From Actinomycetota bacterium (GTDB lineage: Bacteria; Actinomycetota; CADDZG01; JAHWKV01): 64,000 nt of DNA. Below are positions 45,223 to 54,081 of the stretch, piece after piece. The notes beneath the pieces were generated by a model. It was given only the letters and a program-made list of their open reading frames with translations, did not search any database and had not been told where the DNA came from. The stretch covers positions 448,927 to 512,926 of the forward strand of contig JAUJPC010000002.1 of NCBI GenBank assembly GCA_030447305.1, read 5' to 3'. How positions within the stretch are numbered: the first letter of the stretch is position 1; each line of letters begins with the position of its first letter. Position numbers and translations under genes: made by a program.

Positions 45223-46075
45223 CCTCAAGACCGAAATCTGCGGGCTGCTTGTCCGGATGCCCGGGCTTGTGGGCACTCAACAGGCAGTAGCCAACCGAGC
45301 CCGACGCGAGTGCTCGGCGCGCCACGGCCATCCACTTCTTGACCTGTGCCGTATCGAGGGCCGGGAATTCGGGTGGCGTAAGGATCGCTGCAGCCACCAG
45401 GCGGGGCTCAACCCGGTCAAGTAGTTCAAGCAGGGCCTCTGGATGTTCCTCCCTACCCTCAAGTTGCAGGGCTGCCGCCGCCAACAGATCGCAGTAGCCG
45501 GTCATCGTACGCGCTCCCGCGATGCAGGAGACCCACCCGACCAAGCCGGAGAGTTCGAGAGGGGGAACCGCCGTATCCACAGTCATGTCGCTGATCCCCA
45601 CCCGTCCACCGGAGCGCAGGACTCGCACCATCTCCGATGTAGCTGCCGCCTTGTCGGGAAAGGTACAAAACGCACACTCACAGATGACAATGTCGAAAGA
45701 ATTCGAGGCAAACGGCAAAAACTCTGCGTCACCCACCGCAAACCGGACCCGATTTGCAACACAGGCGTCGACGGCCCGGTCGGTGGCATGTTTCGCCAAC
45801 GCGGCCGATCGGTCGATGCCAGTGACATCGGCGCCGTATTCTGCGGCCAACAGCAGTGCGGTGTCGCCGGTCCCACTTGCCAAGTCGAGTACCCTCATGC
45901 CGGGCCTGAGATCGACTCTCTCCGCCAAGCGTCGCGTCAGAGCCGGACCTCCGGGATGATAGCTTTCGCCGAGCAACATTCGGACCCATTGCTGCTCGTA
46001 CGCCGCTGCGCAGCACGATTTGATCTGTGCGAAGTCCGGCAAGGGAACAGCAGGGCCTTCCGGCAGGGCACTCAA
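45155..46075 (-). CDS. Class I SAM-dependent methyltransferase
   Basis: A 306-residue methyltransferase. SAM motif I is VLDLASGTGDTALLLA, motif II is DVTGIDRSAA and motif IV-like is FDIVICECAFCTFPDK. The N-terminal region reads IKSCCAAAYEQQWVRMLLGE, the start typical of a family I associate with ArsM-like or lipid-related enzymes. The start overlaps the radical SAM stop by four bases, so the two are one unit. The last 20-25 residues come from the antisense of the copA fragment, so the natural C-terminus was replaced. Activity may still be intact, as the core is complete. Confidence 0.8.
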   Translation of the reverse strand: MSALPEGPAVPLPDFAQIKSCCAAAYEQQWVRMLLGESYHPGGPALTRRLAERVDLRPGMRVLDLASGTGDTALLLAAEYGADVTGIDRSAALAKHATDRAVDACVANRVRFAVGDAEFLPFASNSFDIVICECAFCTFPDKAAATSEMVRVLRSGGRVGISDMTVDTAVPPLELSGLVGWVSCIAGARTMTGYCDLLAAAALQLEGREEHPEALLELLDRVEPRLVAAAILTPPEFPALDTAQVKKWMAVARRALASGSVGYCLLSAHKPGHPDKQPADFGLEVAMIRPAVSKYRSPPAKSSKVE

Positions 46076-47634
46076 CGAAGTCTCTGGCCCACGTTGGTTG
46101 AGTCCGATCCTGTGTCACTGCTCTGTTCCGCCACAGTTTTCGAGCCAAAGCGAGTCGGGATGAGGGTGGGTTGAAGTGGGTGTGAGTTCGGAACAACCGT
46201 CGAGACGTTCACGCCGGAAAGCTGCTCTCTGACCTGTTCCCGGTACCCGACCGAGTTGTAGGCGCAGAACGGGATCAGCCGTCCGTCCGGGACGATTTCG
46301 GCGACACAGCACTTCATTAGCTGCCGGACATTAAGGGTGTAGGGGTCCTGGAAGTCCTGGATCACGATCATGAACGCCTTGTCGGAAAGGGACTCGAACA
46401 ACCTGGCCGGTTCGATGCCGCAGGCGGAGCACCCGAGTGCATCCAGGTTGGCGTCGGTGGTGGGACTGCCGGTGAATGCCGACGCGCTCCACAGCTTCTC
46501 CAGTGCCGCCCTGATCGAGGGGTCGGGCATCACCCGGTTGGCCACATAGTCCATGTGGTCCTCGACATCGAGCAATCGAGTCACCGGGATCACCGTTTCG
46601 CCGTCGGTGATGGCGTAGGTGATTGACCGGCAGGCAGGAAAACAGCAGGGAACCGGCACGAAGTCCGAGGCGCGGAACCATTGCGGAAGCTGGTCGGCCA
46701 GAGCGTGGATGACGTCGGCATTGGTCACCCGGCCACAGGGATCGAATTCGGGGTGGCGGCCAGAGTGGGTGACCGGCTGGAATGCGATGCCCTTAACTGC
46801 CGGGTGCTCGATGCCGAAGCGGACGATGTCTCCCACCTCGTGTTCATTGATCCCACGCTCGACGGCGGCCGCGACTACTACGACGATGCCGGCCCGGGCG
46901 CAACGGTCCAGGGCCTGCAGCTTGAGCGCCCTAAGGTCCTTACCCCGCAGGGCGATACTGGTCCGCGCCTCGAGGCCATCGAACTGCAGATAGATCCTCG
47001 GCCGGGGATTGAACGCCGCCAGCGCGTCCACGAACCGCTGGTCCCTAGCCAGCCGAATCCCGTTGGTGTTGAGGGTGACCAGCTCGATGTTTCGGTCTAT
47101 CGCCATGGCGATGAAGTCGAGTATGAGGGGATGGATCGTCGGCTCTCCGCCGGAGAACATGACCACCTCGGGATTGCCTTCCGCCTCAACGAAGGCGTCG
47201 AGCCCGGCGGCAACCTGCTCCCGGGACAACGAGAACCCATCCGGCTGGTGTCCGGAATCGGCGAAGCACAGAGGGCAGTCGAGGTTGCACCCGGTGTTGA
47301 CCTCAATGATCCCCAGGCAGGCGTGCTGTTTGTGGTCGGGGCAGAAGCCGCAGTCGAGCGGGCATCCCCGATCGACCTCGGTGTGCGTCTTGAGCGGGAT
47401 GGTCCCCGGCTTGTTGAAGCGCTGAGAGTCGAACCACATCTGGGCGTCCGAGTAGACCAGCGCTTCGAAGGGACCGTGCTCTTTGCATCGCTTGCGCAGG
47501 TAGACGCGGTTATTGCGGACGTTGACCTCTGCGTCAACCACTACTTTGCAGACCGGGCAGATGCTCTTGGTGAACTCGACGAACACTTCGTCACGATCTA
47601 GCTTCGTCGTGCTGTCCGGCTGTGGTTGGGTCAA
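46072..47634 (-). CDS. Radical SAM enzyme, tetraether-synthase (Tes/MJ0619)-like
   Basis: A 520-residue radical SAM protein. The [4Fe-4S] motif is TGCNLDCPLCFADSG (Cys 116, 120, 123). Ahead of it lie SICPVCK and RGCPLDCGFCPDHKQHAC, extra cysteines matching the N-terminal auxiliary-cluster region of the MJ0619/Tes family, which joins lipid tails in archaeal tetraether lipids. The GGEPTIHP motif follows. More Cys pairs occur late (LGCSACGIE, KCCVAEI). The start is a TTG with AGGAGG six bases upstream. Lipid coupling or methyl transfer is the best guess for function; bacterial members are largely untested. Confidence 0.8.
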   Translation of the reverse strand: MTQPQPDSTTKLDRDEVFVEFTKSICPVCKVVVDAEVNVRNNRVYLRKRCKEHGPFEALVYSDAQMWFDSQRFNKPGTIPLKTHTEVDRGCPLDCGFCPDHKQHACLGIIEVNTGCNLDCPLCFADSGHQPDGFSLSREQVAAGLDAFVEAEGNPEVVMFSGGEPTIHPLILDFIAMAIDRNIELVTLNTNGIRLARDQRFVDALAAFNPRPRIYLQFDGLEARTSIALRGKDLRALKLQALDRCARAGIVVVVAAAVERGINEHEVGDIVRFGIEHPAVKGIAFQPVTHSGRHPEFDPCGRVTNADVIHALADQLPQWFRASDFVPVPCCFPACRSITYAITDGETVIPVTRLLDVEDHMDYVANRVMPDPSIRAALEKLWSASAFTGSPTTDANLDALGCSACGIEPARLFESLSDKAFMIVIQDFQDPYTLNVRQLMKCCVAEIVPDGRLIPFCAYNSVGYREQVREQLSGVNVSTVVPNSHPLQPTLIPTRFGSKTVAEQSSDTGSDSTNVGQRLR

Positions 47635-48119
47635 CTGGTGCCTCCTAGAACCGGTGCCGGCGACGGTATCGGACGATGTGCTTTTTCCACCCTATTTCCC
47701 GTCGGCCGGTCGTGGAAGGTCCACGATTTATTCCTAGGGCGACTGCGTAACCCGGCGCCGTTAGGAGCGGGTCAAATCACCAGGCCGACCAGCGTTATCA
47801 ACAACCAGACCACCGCGACCGCGATGTAGAGCTTGGTTGATAGTCACAATCCGCCCCAAAAGGCCCTTAGGCCTGACTTTTGCGCGGTGGAGTGATGCCC
47901 GGAGACTCGGCAGCTTCCGAAAATCCTTTCTGGTATCTGTGTTTCTTCCGCGCTGGAGCCCGATCCAGCATCGTTAACTTCTGGAGAGGACATGGGCGCA
48001 CTCCGCACTTTCTTGATTTCTGGCTTCTTAGTGAAGCCCATTACCTTTAACCCGGCGACAATCAAACAAATTCCCCGTCTTTCGAGACACTGGTCAGCAT
48101 ATGGAAGCACACTGAACGG
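47635..48119. other. Divergent control gap
   Basis: No gene seen; the ORF at 47844-48335 on the minus strand is a shadow with no domain. The gap should contain the promoter of the radical SAM operon (minus) and of the membrane methyltransferase (plus). Confidence 0.45.
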
Positions 48120-48668
48120 ATGACTTCTCTGCTCCAAAGCATGGCGGTATTCGCCCTGGCGGCGGGGATCAATACGGCAAGCGTCGCCCTCCAGCTCCGA
48201 ACCGGCTTGTTGACTCGGCGCTATGCAAGCAAGGCCTGGTACGTGCATCTGGCCATCGTCACTCCCGGTTGGCTCCTCTTTCTGTATCCGGTGTCGACAT
48301 TGGGCCGTCACCGTGGATGGCCTCTGCCGGAACAACTGCGTCCGGCAGGCTTGTCGATCGTTGTAGTGAGCTCTGCTTTGTGGCTGTGGACCTTTGCGAA
48401 ACTCGGTGCCGAGCGGACCGCCAACGGAAATATCTTCGGCCGCGGCTCTAACGAGCCGGTGGACACGGGTCCTTTCCGCTACCTGGAGAATCCGATGTAC
48501 GACTCTTACATCCTCGCCTTCGCCGGGTTGGCGCTGTGGAAAGCGAACGCACAGTACCTGTTGCTCGCTCTGGAGTCGTATGTCCTGCTCAACCTCGTGG
48601 AAGCGAGCGTTGAAAATAAAGTCATCAAGAGTGAAGGTGGTGATCCGGGACGCCTGTCTTATCGTTGA
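48120..48668 (+). CDS. Isoprenylcysteine/phospholipid methyltransferase-like membrane protein
   Basis: A 182-residue protein with about four to five helices. The C-terminal motif is GPFRYLENPMYDSYILAFAG with a later Glu-rich end (LVEASVENKVIKSEG), the arrangement of the ICMT/PEMT family, where RxxNPxY and the Glu bind SAM at the membrane. It is divergent from the radical SAM/methyltransferase pair. Given both neighbours, a shared lipid-modifying role is plausible but not shown. Confidence 0.75.
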   Translation: MTSLLQSMAVFALAAGINTASVALQLRTGLLTRRYASKAWYVHLAIVTPGWLLFLYPVSTLGRHRGWPLPEQLRPAGLSIVVVSSALWLWTFAKLGAERTANGNIFGRGSNEPVDTGPFRYLENPMYDSYILAFAGLALWKANAQYLLLALESYVLLNLVEASVENKVIKSEGGDPGRLSYR

Positions 48669-48701
48669 ATTTAAGCACCGGCCTACCGGGTTTGGTCAAT
48701 C

Positions 48702-49056
48702 ATGATTGCGGCAGCTCTATTAATTCTGGCCGGCACCGAAACCAGAGCAGATTTGGGACGGGTGGTAAACGCCCTGCAGATCGCGGGGAGCTCGAGCAAG
48801 CGGGCGACAAGGTGACCCTGATATTCGACGGGGCAGGGCCACAGTGGATCCCGGCCCTCTCTCTGACGTTAAGCACAAGTACCACGGCTGTTTGAGAAAC
48901 CAGGGGGCTAATTGGCGGAGCCTGCAGCTACTGTGCTGCAGCCTATGAAGTGAAGGAGGCAATTGAGGAGACGGAGGTGGAACCCCTAGACGAATTCGCG
49001 GCCACCCGAGTGTCCGCAAGCTCATGTCTGAGGGAAACCAAATCCTCACCTTTTGA
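48702..49056 (+). pseudogene. DsrE-family protein, multiply frameshifted
   Basis: A small DsrE-like sulfur-relay-fold protein in pieces: AAALLILAGTETRADLGRVV, then DKVTLIFDGAGPQWIPALS, then GACSYCAAAYEVKEAIEETE and GHPSVRKLMSEGNQIL. At least three indels are needed to join them. The C-terminal pattern (CSYCA, then a helix, then SVRKLM) is typical of the family. Clearly decayed. Confidence 0.7.
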
Positions 49057-49088
49057 GTCGTTGATAACCGTGGGGGGAGACCGACCTG

Positions 49089-49545
49089 ATGCGTATCGCC
49101 AAGAGCGCTCTTTGCACTGCTTCTCATTGGCATGGCCATCGGCCAGCTGCGAGCTTCTCCGCATTTGTGGAGGCCATAGCCAGCACCAGATAGCCGGCGA
49201 AACCCTCAGCAGAGTTGTTGCGGTAGTTCTGGTCGCAGGCGAGATATTCGCAGGGAGCGGGTTGCTGACCGGGTGGCCACGTTTTCGGCTATTCGCTAAA
49301 GCTGTTGGGTTCGGGGTGGCAGTCACCTGGGCGGCTTTGGCGGTGCAGGCTTCGTTCGGGGACTCGAAGTGGCGAACTGCGGATGTTTCGGGCGTTATTT
49401 TGCTCAGCGCTTGAGCTGATTGGTTCTGCTGCAGGATGTGTACCTTGTGTTCTGGCTTATCTGGCAACGCGCAGCGCCTTCAGGGACCGGTTTGTCGAAT
49501 CGACGGATGGCCGAGGCGCCCGCCACGGAAAGGGTCGGGAGATGA
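49089..49545 (+). pseudogene. MauE/DoxX-like redox membrane protein, broken
   Basis: Pieces of a four-helix redox membrane protein: LLLIGMAIGQL, SRVVAVVLVAGEIFAGSGLL, the hallmark EVANCGCFGRYFAQRLS, and LVLLQDVYLVFWLIW. Several frameshifts separate them. A TGA lies where a Trp codon is expected between QRLS and LVLL. The CGCFG motif is typical of MauE-like electron carriers. Not functional as read. Confidence 0.75.
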
Positions 49546-49546
49546 G

Positions 49547-50137
49547 TTGAGGTCTTTGGGCATCGGATCGGCCGGCATCCTGAGGAGCGCTGCTACCGGG
49601 TTGGCCGGCATGTTTCTGATCTCTCGAGGCCGCATTCACCTGGACCTTGGGTGGGGTAGATCGCTTCACCCTTTGGGACCGTTCGCAGTTCAGATCAACG
49701 CACCCCGGGATCTGGTGTTCGAGCAAATTTCCAGCCCCTACCTTGGCCGAATGCCGGCAGCCTTGCGAAGCAAGCTAAAAGTTTTGGAGAAGGGATCCAA
49801 CCTGGTCGTGGCCGAGCACCGCACAAAGCTGCCTTTGATGGACGCGGTAACGGTGGAGGCGGTGCAGTTCCATCCCCCCGGTCGCATTAGCTTCCGGCTG
49901 TTAAGGGGTCCGGTGCCGCACGTTTCAGAGGAATTCCTGCTTGAAGAAACCGGGTCGGGGACGGCACTGAGCTATCGGGGCGAGCTCGGAGCTGACCTCT
50001 GGGTTCTCGGGCGGCTGTACGGCGGCTCGATCGTATGCCCTTCATGGGAGAGCGCGGTCGCTCATTCGATGGAAGAAATCAAAAAAGGCGCCGAGCGACG
50101 TGCGGCGGCTCGCTGGCGGAGGTCCGGCGAATCTTAG
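49547..50137 (+). CDS. SRPBCC-fold protein
   Basis: A protein of about 196 residues. The TTG at 49547 follows GGGAG and lies one base after the decayed MauE gene. After a short hydrophobic start the SRPBCC (START-like) fold runs from FAVQINAPRDLVFEQISSPY through LPLMDAVTVEAVQFHPPGRI to a long C-terminal helix (ESAVAHSMEEIKKGAERRAA). Members bind small hydrophobic ligands. It is intact although most neighbours are broken. Ligand unknown. Confidence 0.72.
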   Translation: MRSLGIGSAGILRSAATGLAGMFLISRGRIHLDLGWGRSLHPLGPFAVQINAPRDLVFEQISSPYLGRMPAALRSKLKVLEKGSNLVVAEHRTKLPLMDAVTVEAVQFHPPGRISFRLLRGPVPHVSEEFLLEETGSGTALSYRGELGADLWVLGRLYGGSIVCPSWESAVAHSMEEIKKGAERRAAARWRRSGES

Positions 50138-50139
50138 AG

Positions 50140-50860
50140 CTAAGGAAGCCGGGGCCCGATGTCCAGGCCGGTCAGACAGCTCAAGTACAGGAAATACGCC
50201 GCAATCAAGCCCAGCAGCGCTGCCGCCGATCTTTGAGCGAGCAGCTGCCGCCGGGCCGAGGGTGCCCATCGACGGGTGAAGAACCACGTCCCCGCGATCA
50301 GTACGGTGATATGGCCAGCTCCCAGAGCGAACATCACAGCCCCGCTGTACAGAGGTCGTCCCAGCTGCGCCACCGGCGCTGCAAACCCGGTAACGATCGC
50401 CGCGCAGGCAGGGCAGTTGACCAGTCCGCCCGGAATCCCGGCGAGGAAAGCGCCGAGCGCACTCCGGCTGGTTCGGAGCGGCTTGGCGCAGGCGCTACAA
50501 AATGCGGCGGGCCTGAGAAGAAGCCATCCCCGATAGCCCCAGCAGTAGCGCCGCAATCAGCACGTAGCTGATGCCTGCATAGGGGCGTAGGTAGACGTCG
50601 ATCACAGTGTCGATCCGCGCGCCGCCAAACCGACCGTCGCGTAGACCAGGATCACGCCGGCACCGAATGCGGCAACCAGCTTTACCCCACCTCCCCGGCC
50701 CGCCTACCGCTCCAGAGATCCCCAGCCCGGCGGCCGTACCGGTTAAAAGCAGCGAGAGGGGAGTCAGCCCAAGGAACAGGCCGGCAACAAAGGCGATCGG
50801 AATACCGAGCCACCAGGTGGTTTCGATAAGTTCGAACGGATCTATTTCGACGCGGGTAAT
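50140..50860 (-). pseudogene. CcdA/DsbD-like membrane protein, frameshifted
   Basis: Pieces in three frames: IPIAFVAGLFLGLTPLSLLL, LVAAFGAGVILVYATVGLAA, YVLIAALLLGLSGMASSQAR and GGLVNCPACAAIVTGFAAPV. As in the protein at 11685, the first helix has the family prolines without Cys, while the second has CxxC. It is therefore a relative of that gene. It lies downstream of the broken sigma/anti-sigma genes. Confidence 0.7.
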
Positions 50861-50899
50861 CCCCTCTAACTGTTGCCGGAGGCGCTGCGGCCCCGGTGT

Positions 50900-51636
50900 A
50901 CCACGGCTGGTGCCGGCCGAACCCTCACGAGACCTTCCGGTAGGTCGACAGTTTTTGAAGACCGCTCGGATCCCCGGAGAGAGCCAGCAGAGGAAACGGC
51001 TTTGAGCGCAAAGAAGGTCAATTCCCTGGCTCGACGCCATCCAGGGACTGTTGGGCCGATCAAGAATCATCCTTGCGCCCGCCGCTTCGGGAAATGGCTC
51101 AGTGCTCACATAGAGTTGAAGCCTTAGGTCCGCCTCGTCCTGGTAGGAGAACCCGTCAACCTCAACGTTGCCCACCTCACCGGACCCGGCACCCGATACC
51201 GCGAAGCCGAGCCAGGTCGGGTGCATCCCGTCCTACCGGCCGCTACGCAGGGATGCGCCCATTCTGGAAATCGATGATCGCCTGCAATCGACTCCGGTTG
51301 TTGGGCCCTGAAACGATCACCCGGGCCGAAGTATGAGGGTAGTTCCGGCGATGACTACCAAGGCAACCGCCATGCCAGCGGCGCGGTTAGCCATCGGATT
51401 TGGAACCGCCGGGAAGAACCACCTTCGACCTGGGTGGCGGCCCGGATGTCCTCGCGCAATGACTGAGGAGCGAGCTCCCGCAACGACTCGCCAGTGGCCC
51501 TTCCGGCGCGGGCTTGGGTGACCTCCCGCCAGCACTCGGAACAAGCGAGGAGATGAGCCTCGAATTGTTCGCTTTGGCGGTCGGACATAGCGCCGCCCAG
51601 ATAAGCGGCCACGTCCAGGGACGGGTCATGTCTCAT
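50900..51636 (-). pseudogene. Anti-sigma factor (zinc-finger type), broken
   Basis: The N-terminal zinc finger reads QFEAHLLACSECWREVTQAR (HxxxCxxC). A membrane helix follows in another frame (GMAVALVVIAGTTLILRPG), then an outer domain (GSGEVGNVEVDGFSYQDEAD, PFPEAAGARMILDRPNSPWM). At least two frameshifts separate them. Its start overlaps the sigma gene stop. Confidence 0.75.
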
Positions 51637-51870
51637 GCTTGTAAACCTGCCTCAATGTAGTGATCTGCGCCAAAGCCTTGCGTCCCCGGTGAACTCGTGA
51701 CAGCACCGTCCCCCTGGGGCATCGCGTGATCCGAGCGGTTTCGGTTGAGGTGAATCCACAGATATCAACTAAAACCACAGGGATTCGCTGCTCCTCCGGC
51801 AGCTCCCAAAGGGCCCGTTGGATGGCAGATTTCTCGATTCGACTCGAGTGCAGTGTCCCAGTATGGTCGC
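51626..51870 (-). pseudogene. ECF sigma factor, region 4 only
   Basis: Only the C-terminal region 4 remains: IQRALWELPEEQRIPVVLVD, then ETARITRCPRGTVLSRVHRG. The 5' half is missing beyond about 51870. It is the partner of the anti-sigma gene, overlapping it by about 11 bases. Confidence 0.75.
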
Positions 51871-52193
51871 CGCTTGTGAATCCAATCCCAACGCGTTTTC
51901 ATTACGAAGTATCGTAGCTACACCTTCAACAACTGAAAAGAACGAGCAAGGAGAGACACAATGCTGCGGGGGTCGCTTACGTCTTCGGAGCCGCTCAGGA
52001 GGCGCTGGCCACCGCCTCGACCAACCATTGTGGATGTTCAGGTGTGGATGTTCAGGCCTCAACCCCGAGTCCATCTCCCTAATTTGATCAAGAAAGTCGT
52101 TGCACGAGCTTCAAATGATGACCGCGCGTCTAGCCGGGTCCGGGAAATGCGGGCATGTGGCAGTTCGCTACAGAGCCCTGCGAGCATGACTCA

Positions 52194-53678
52194 GTGAGAG
52201 TTCTGGCAATCGACGCAGGAACGACCGGCGTCAAGGCACTTGTCTTGAATGAGGCTGGTGAAGTCGTTAGCCGTGGCTATCTAGAGTTTGCTCAACACTT
52301 CCCAAGGCCGGGCTGGGTCGAACATGACGGTCTTCAGATCGTCCGAGCGGTATTGGGAGCCTGCAGGCAGGCACTCTCCTCTGCCGGGATAGAGGCTGAC
52401 GACCTGACAACTATCGGTGTGACCAATCAGCGTGAAACTGCGATTGCCTGGGATCGCTCAAGCCTTCGGCCCGTTCAGCGAGCGATCGTGTGGCAGGACC
52501 GCCGAACCGCAGAGGCCTGTGAGGTATTGCGTGAGGCAGGACACTCCGAGCGTATTCGGGAGCTGACCGGATTGGTGGTCGATCCGTACTTCTCGGGAAC
52601 CAAGCTTGCCTGGATCCTCGACAAGTGCCCGGGCGCAAGGGAGGCGGCACTGGCAGGGAGCCTGGCTTTTGGCACGATCGACAGCTGGTTGGTCGCCTGG
52701 CTCACCGGAGGCGCGGCCCATGTAACCGATCCATCCAATGCCTCACGCACCATGCTCTTCGATATTCGGTCCGGGCGGTGGAGCGAAGAGCTTTGCGATC
52801 TCCTTGGTGTTCCAATGGGCGTCCTTCCCTCGGTCCGCCGCAACGCCGGAAGCTTCGGGGTGACCGATCCAGACCGGTTCTTCGGGGTTAGCGTCCCGAT
52901 AACCGGCGTCTGCGGCGATCAACAAGCGGCGCTTTTTGGCCAGGCAGGGTGGTTGCCCGGAGTATCAAAAAACACCTACGGCACCGGAAGCTTCGTCCTC
53001 GTCAACGCCGGTCATTCGCTGCCGACCAGCAGACAGCTGGTGACCACGGTGGCCTGGGACCTTGGTCAAGGCCTGGAGTACGCACTGGAGGGATCAATTT
53101 TCTCGACCGGGTCGGCCATTCAATGGCTTCGTGATGGACTGCGGGTGATCGGCCAAGCCCCCGAGGTTGGGCCTCTTGCAGAGTCGGTACCCGATACCGG
53201 CGATGTCTACATGGTCCCGGCATTCACCGGCTTGGGGGCACCCTACTGGGACCCTCGTGCCCGAGGGACCGTTGTTGGCATTACCGCAGGCACCACGCGG
53301 GCCCACCTTGCCCGTGCGGTGGTAGAGGCCATGGCCTATCAGACGCGCGATGTTCTGGAAGCGATGAAGGGCGACTGCGGTCTTGAGGTCAAAGAGCTGC
53401 GGGTCGATGGGGGAGCGGCCGTAATGGACTTTCTCTGTCAGTTTCAGGCCGACTTAATGAAAATCCCGGTCTTAAGGCCGACCGTCGTCGAAACGACAGC
53501 TCGCGGGGCAGGCTTTCTCGCCGGCTTGGGGGCAGGCGTATGGAGCTCCACCGAGGAGCTGGCAGAACTCTGGCGCGTCGAGCGGCGCTTCGATCCCTCG
53601 TGGGAGCGATCGAAGGGCGACAAGCTTCAGGCCAGATGGCGCCAGGCCGTCGACCGAAGCATTCGCTGGGCGGAGTAG
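52194..53678 (+). CDS. glpK: Glycerol kinase
   Basis: A 494-residue FGGY-family kinase making glycerol 3-phosphate. Motifs: AIDAGTTGVKALVLNEAG at the N-terminus, QHFPRPGWVEHD, GVTNQRETA, TDPSNASRTMLFDI, CGDQQAALFGQAG, KNTYGTGSFVL and FTGLGAPYWDPRARGTVVGI, all glycerol kinase signatures. The GTG at 52194 is chosen as it gives the normal N-terminus; the 13 codons before it do not resemble the family. The start box is weak. No glpF or glpD lies nearby. Confidence 0.92.
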   Translation: MRVLAIDAGTTGVKALVLNEAGEVVSRGYLEFAQHFPRPGWVEHDGLQIVRAVLGACRQALSSAGIEADDLTTIGVTNQRETAIAWDRSSLRPVQRAIVWQDRRTAEACEVLREAGHSERIRELTGLVVDPYFSGTKLAWILDKCPGAREAALAGSLAFGTIDSWLVAWLTGGAAHVTDPSNASRTMLFDIRSGRWSEELCDLLGVPMGVLPSVRRNAGSFGVTDPDRFFGVSVPITGVCGDQQAALFGQAGWLPGVSKNTYGTGSFVLVNAGHSLPTSRQLVTTVAWDLGQGLEYALEGSIFSTGSAIQWLRDGLRVIGQAPEVGPLAESVPDTGDVYMVPAFTGLGAPYWDPRARGTVVGITAGTTRAHLARAVVEAMAYQTRDVLEAMKGDCGLEVKELRVDGGAAVMDFLCQFQADLMKIPVLRPTVVETTARGAGFLAGLGAGVWSSTEELAELWRVERRFDPSWERSKGDKLQARWRQAVDRSIRWAE

Positions 53679-53798
53679 GTGCCTGAGCAGGAAACTGGCG
53701 CTAATCTCCTCCGCCGAGTGGACCGTCCGATTTCCCGAACGACGAGCGGGCGATCCTGATCCGGGCGATAATTTGAAGATCGAGAAAGGAGCCTGTTG

Positions 53799-53966
53799 AT
53801 GCCCGAATTTCGGTGAGTGGACGCAGGGGCGAGCTGCAATGGCCACTTCAAGGCCGCGACAAAGGACGAGCTCAAGCGACAGGTCGCAGAGCACTTCAGA
53901 GAAAAGCACAAAGTGAAGGACCCGAATCCGGCGGCCGCAAGCCTGGTAGACAAGCTGGCAAAATAG
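53799..53966 (+). CDS. DUF1059-like small protein with in-frame TGA
   Basis: A 55-codon gene with GAAAGGA eight bases before the ATG. It reads MPEFR, TGA (53814-53816), then VDAGASCNGHFKAATKDELK to the end LVDKLAK. In DUF1059 relatives the position of the TGA is a conserved Cys (FxCxDxG..C), so the codon change is from Cys to stop or Sec. A hairpin with a G-rich loop (GCAG-GGGCGAG-CTGC inside GTGG/CCAC) starts right after the TGA. Either a nonsense mutation (pseudogene) or a selenocysteine codon fits. A downstream GTG at 53817 could also restart translation. Confidence 0.6.
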
Positions 53967-54081
53967 GCAAACCCTGACTCCCCGGTCCGGGGGGTCGACC
54001 AGACCAAAACATCAATGGCGACGAATATATTTGCTGACCCGAACCTGGTTCGGGCGCCCACTGATCGCGAGGAAATGAAGG

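Noticed and set aside
46681-47601. 306-aa plus-strand ORF
   Set aside because: It is antisense to the radical SAM gene, whose Cys motifs are unambiguous.
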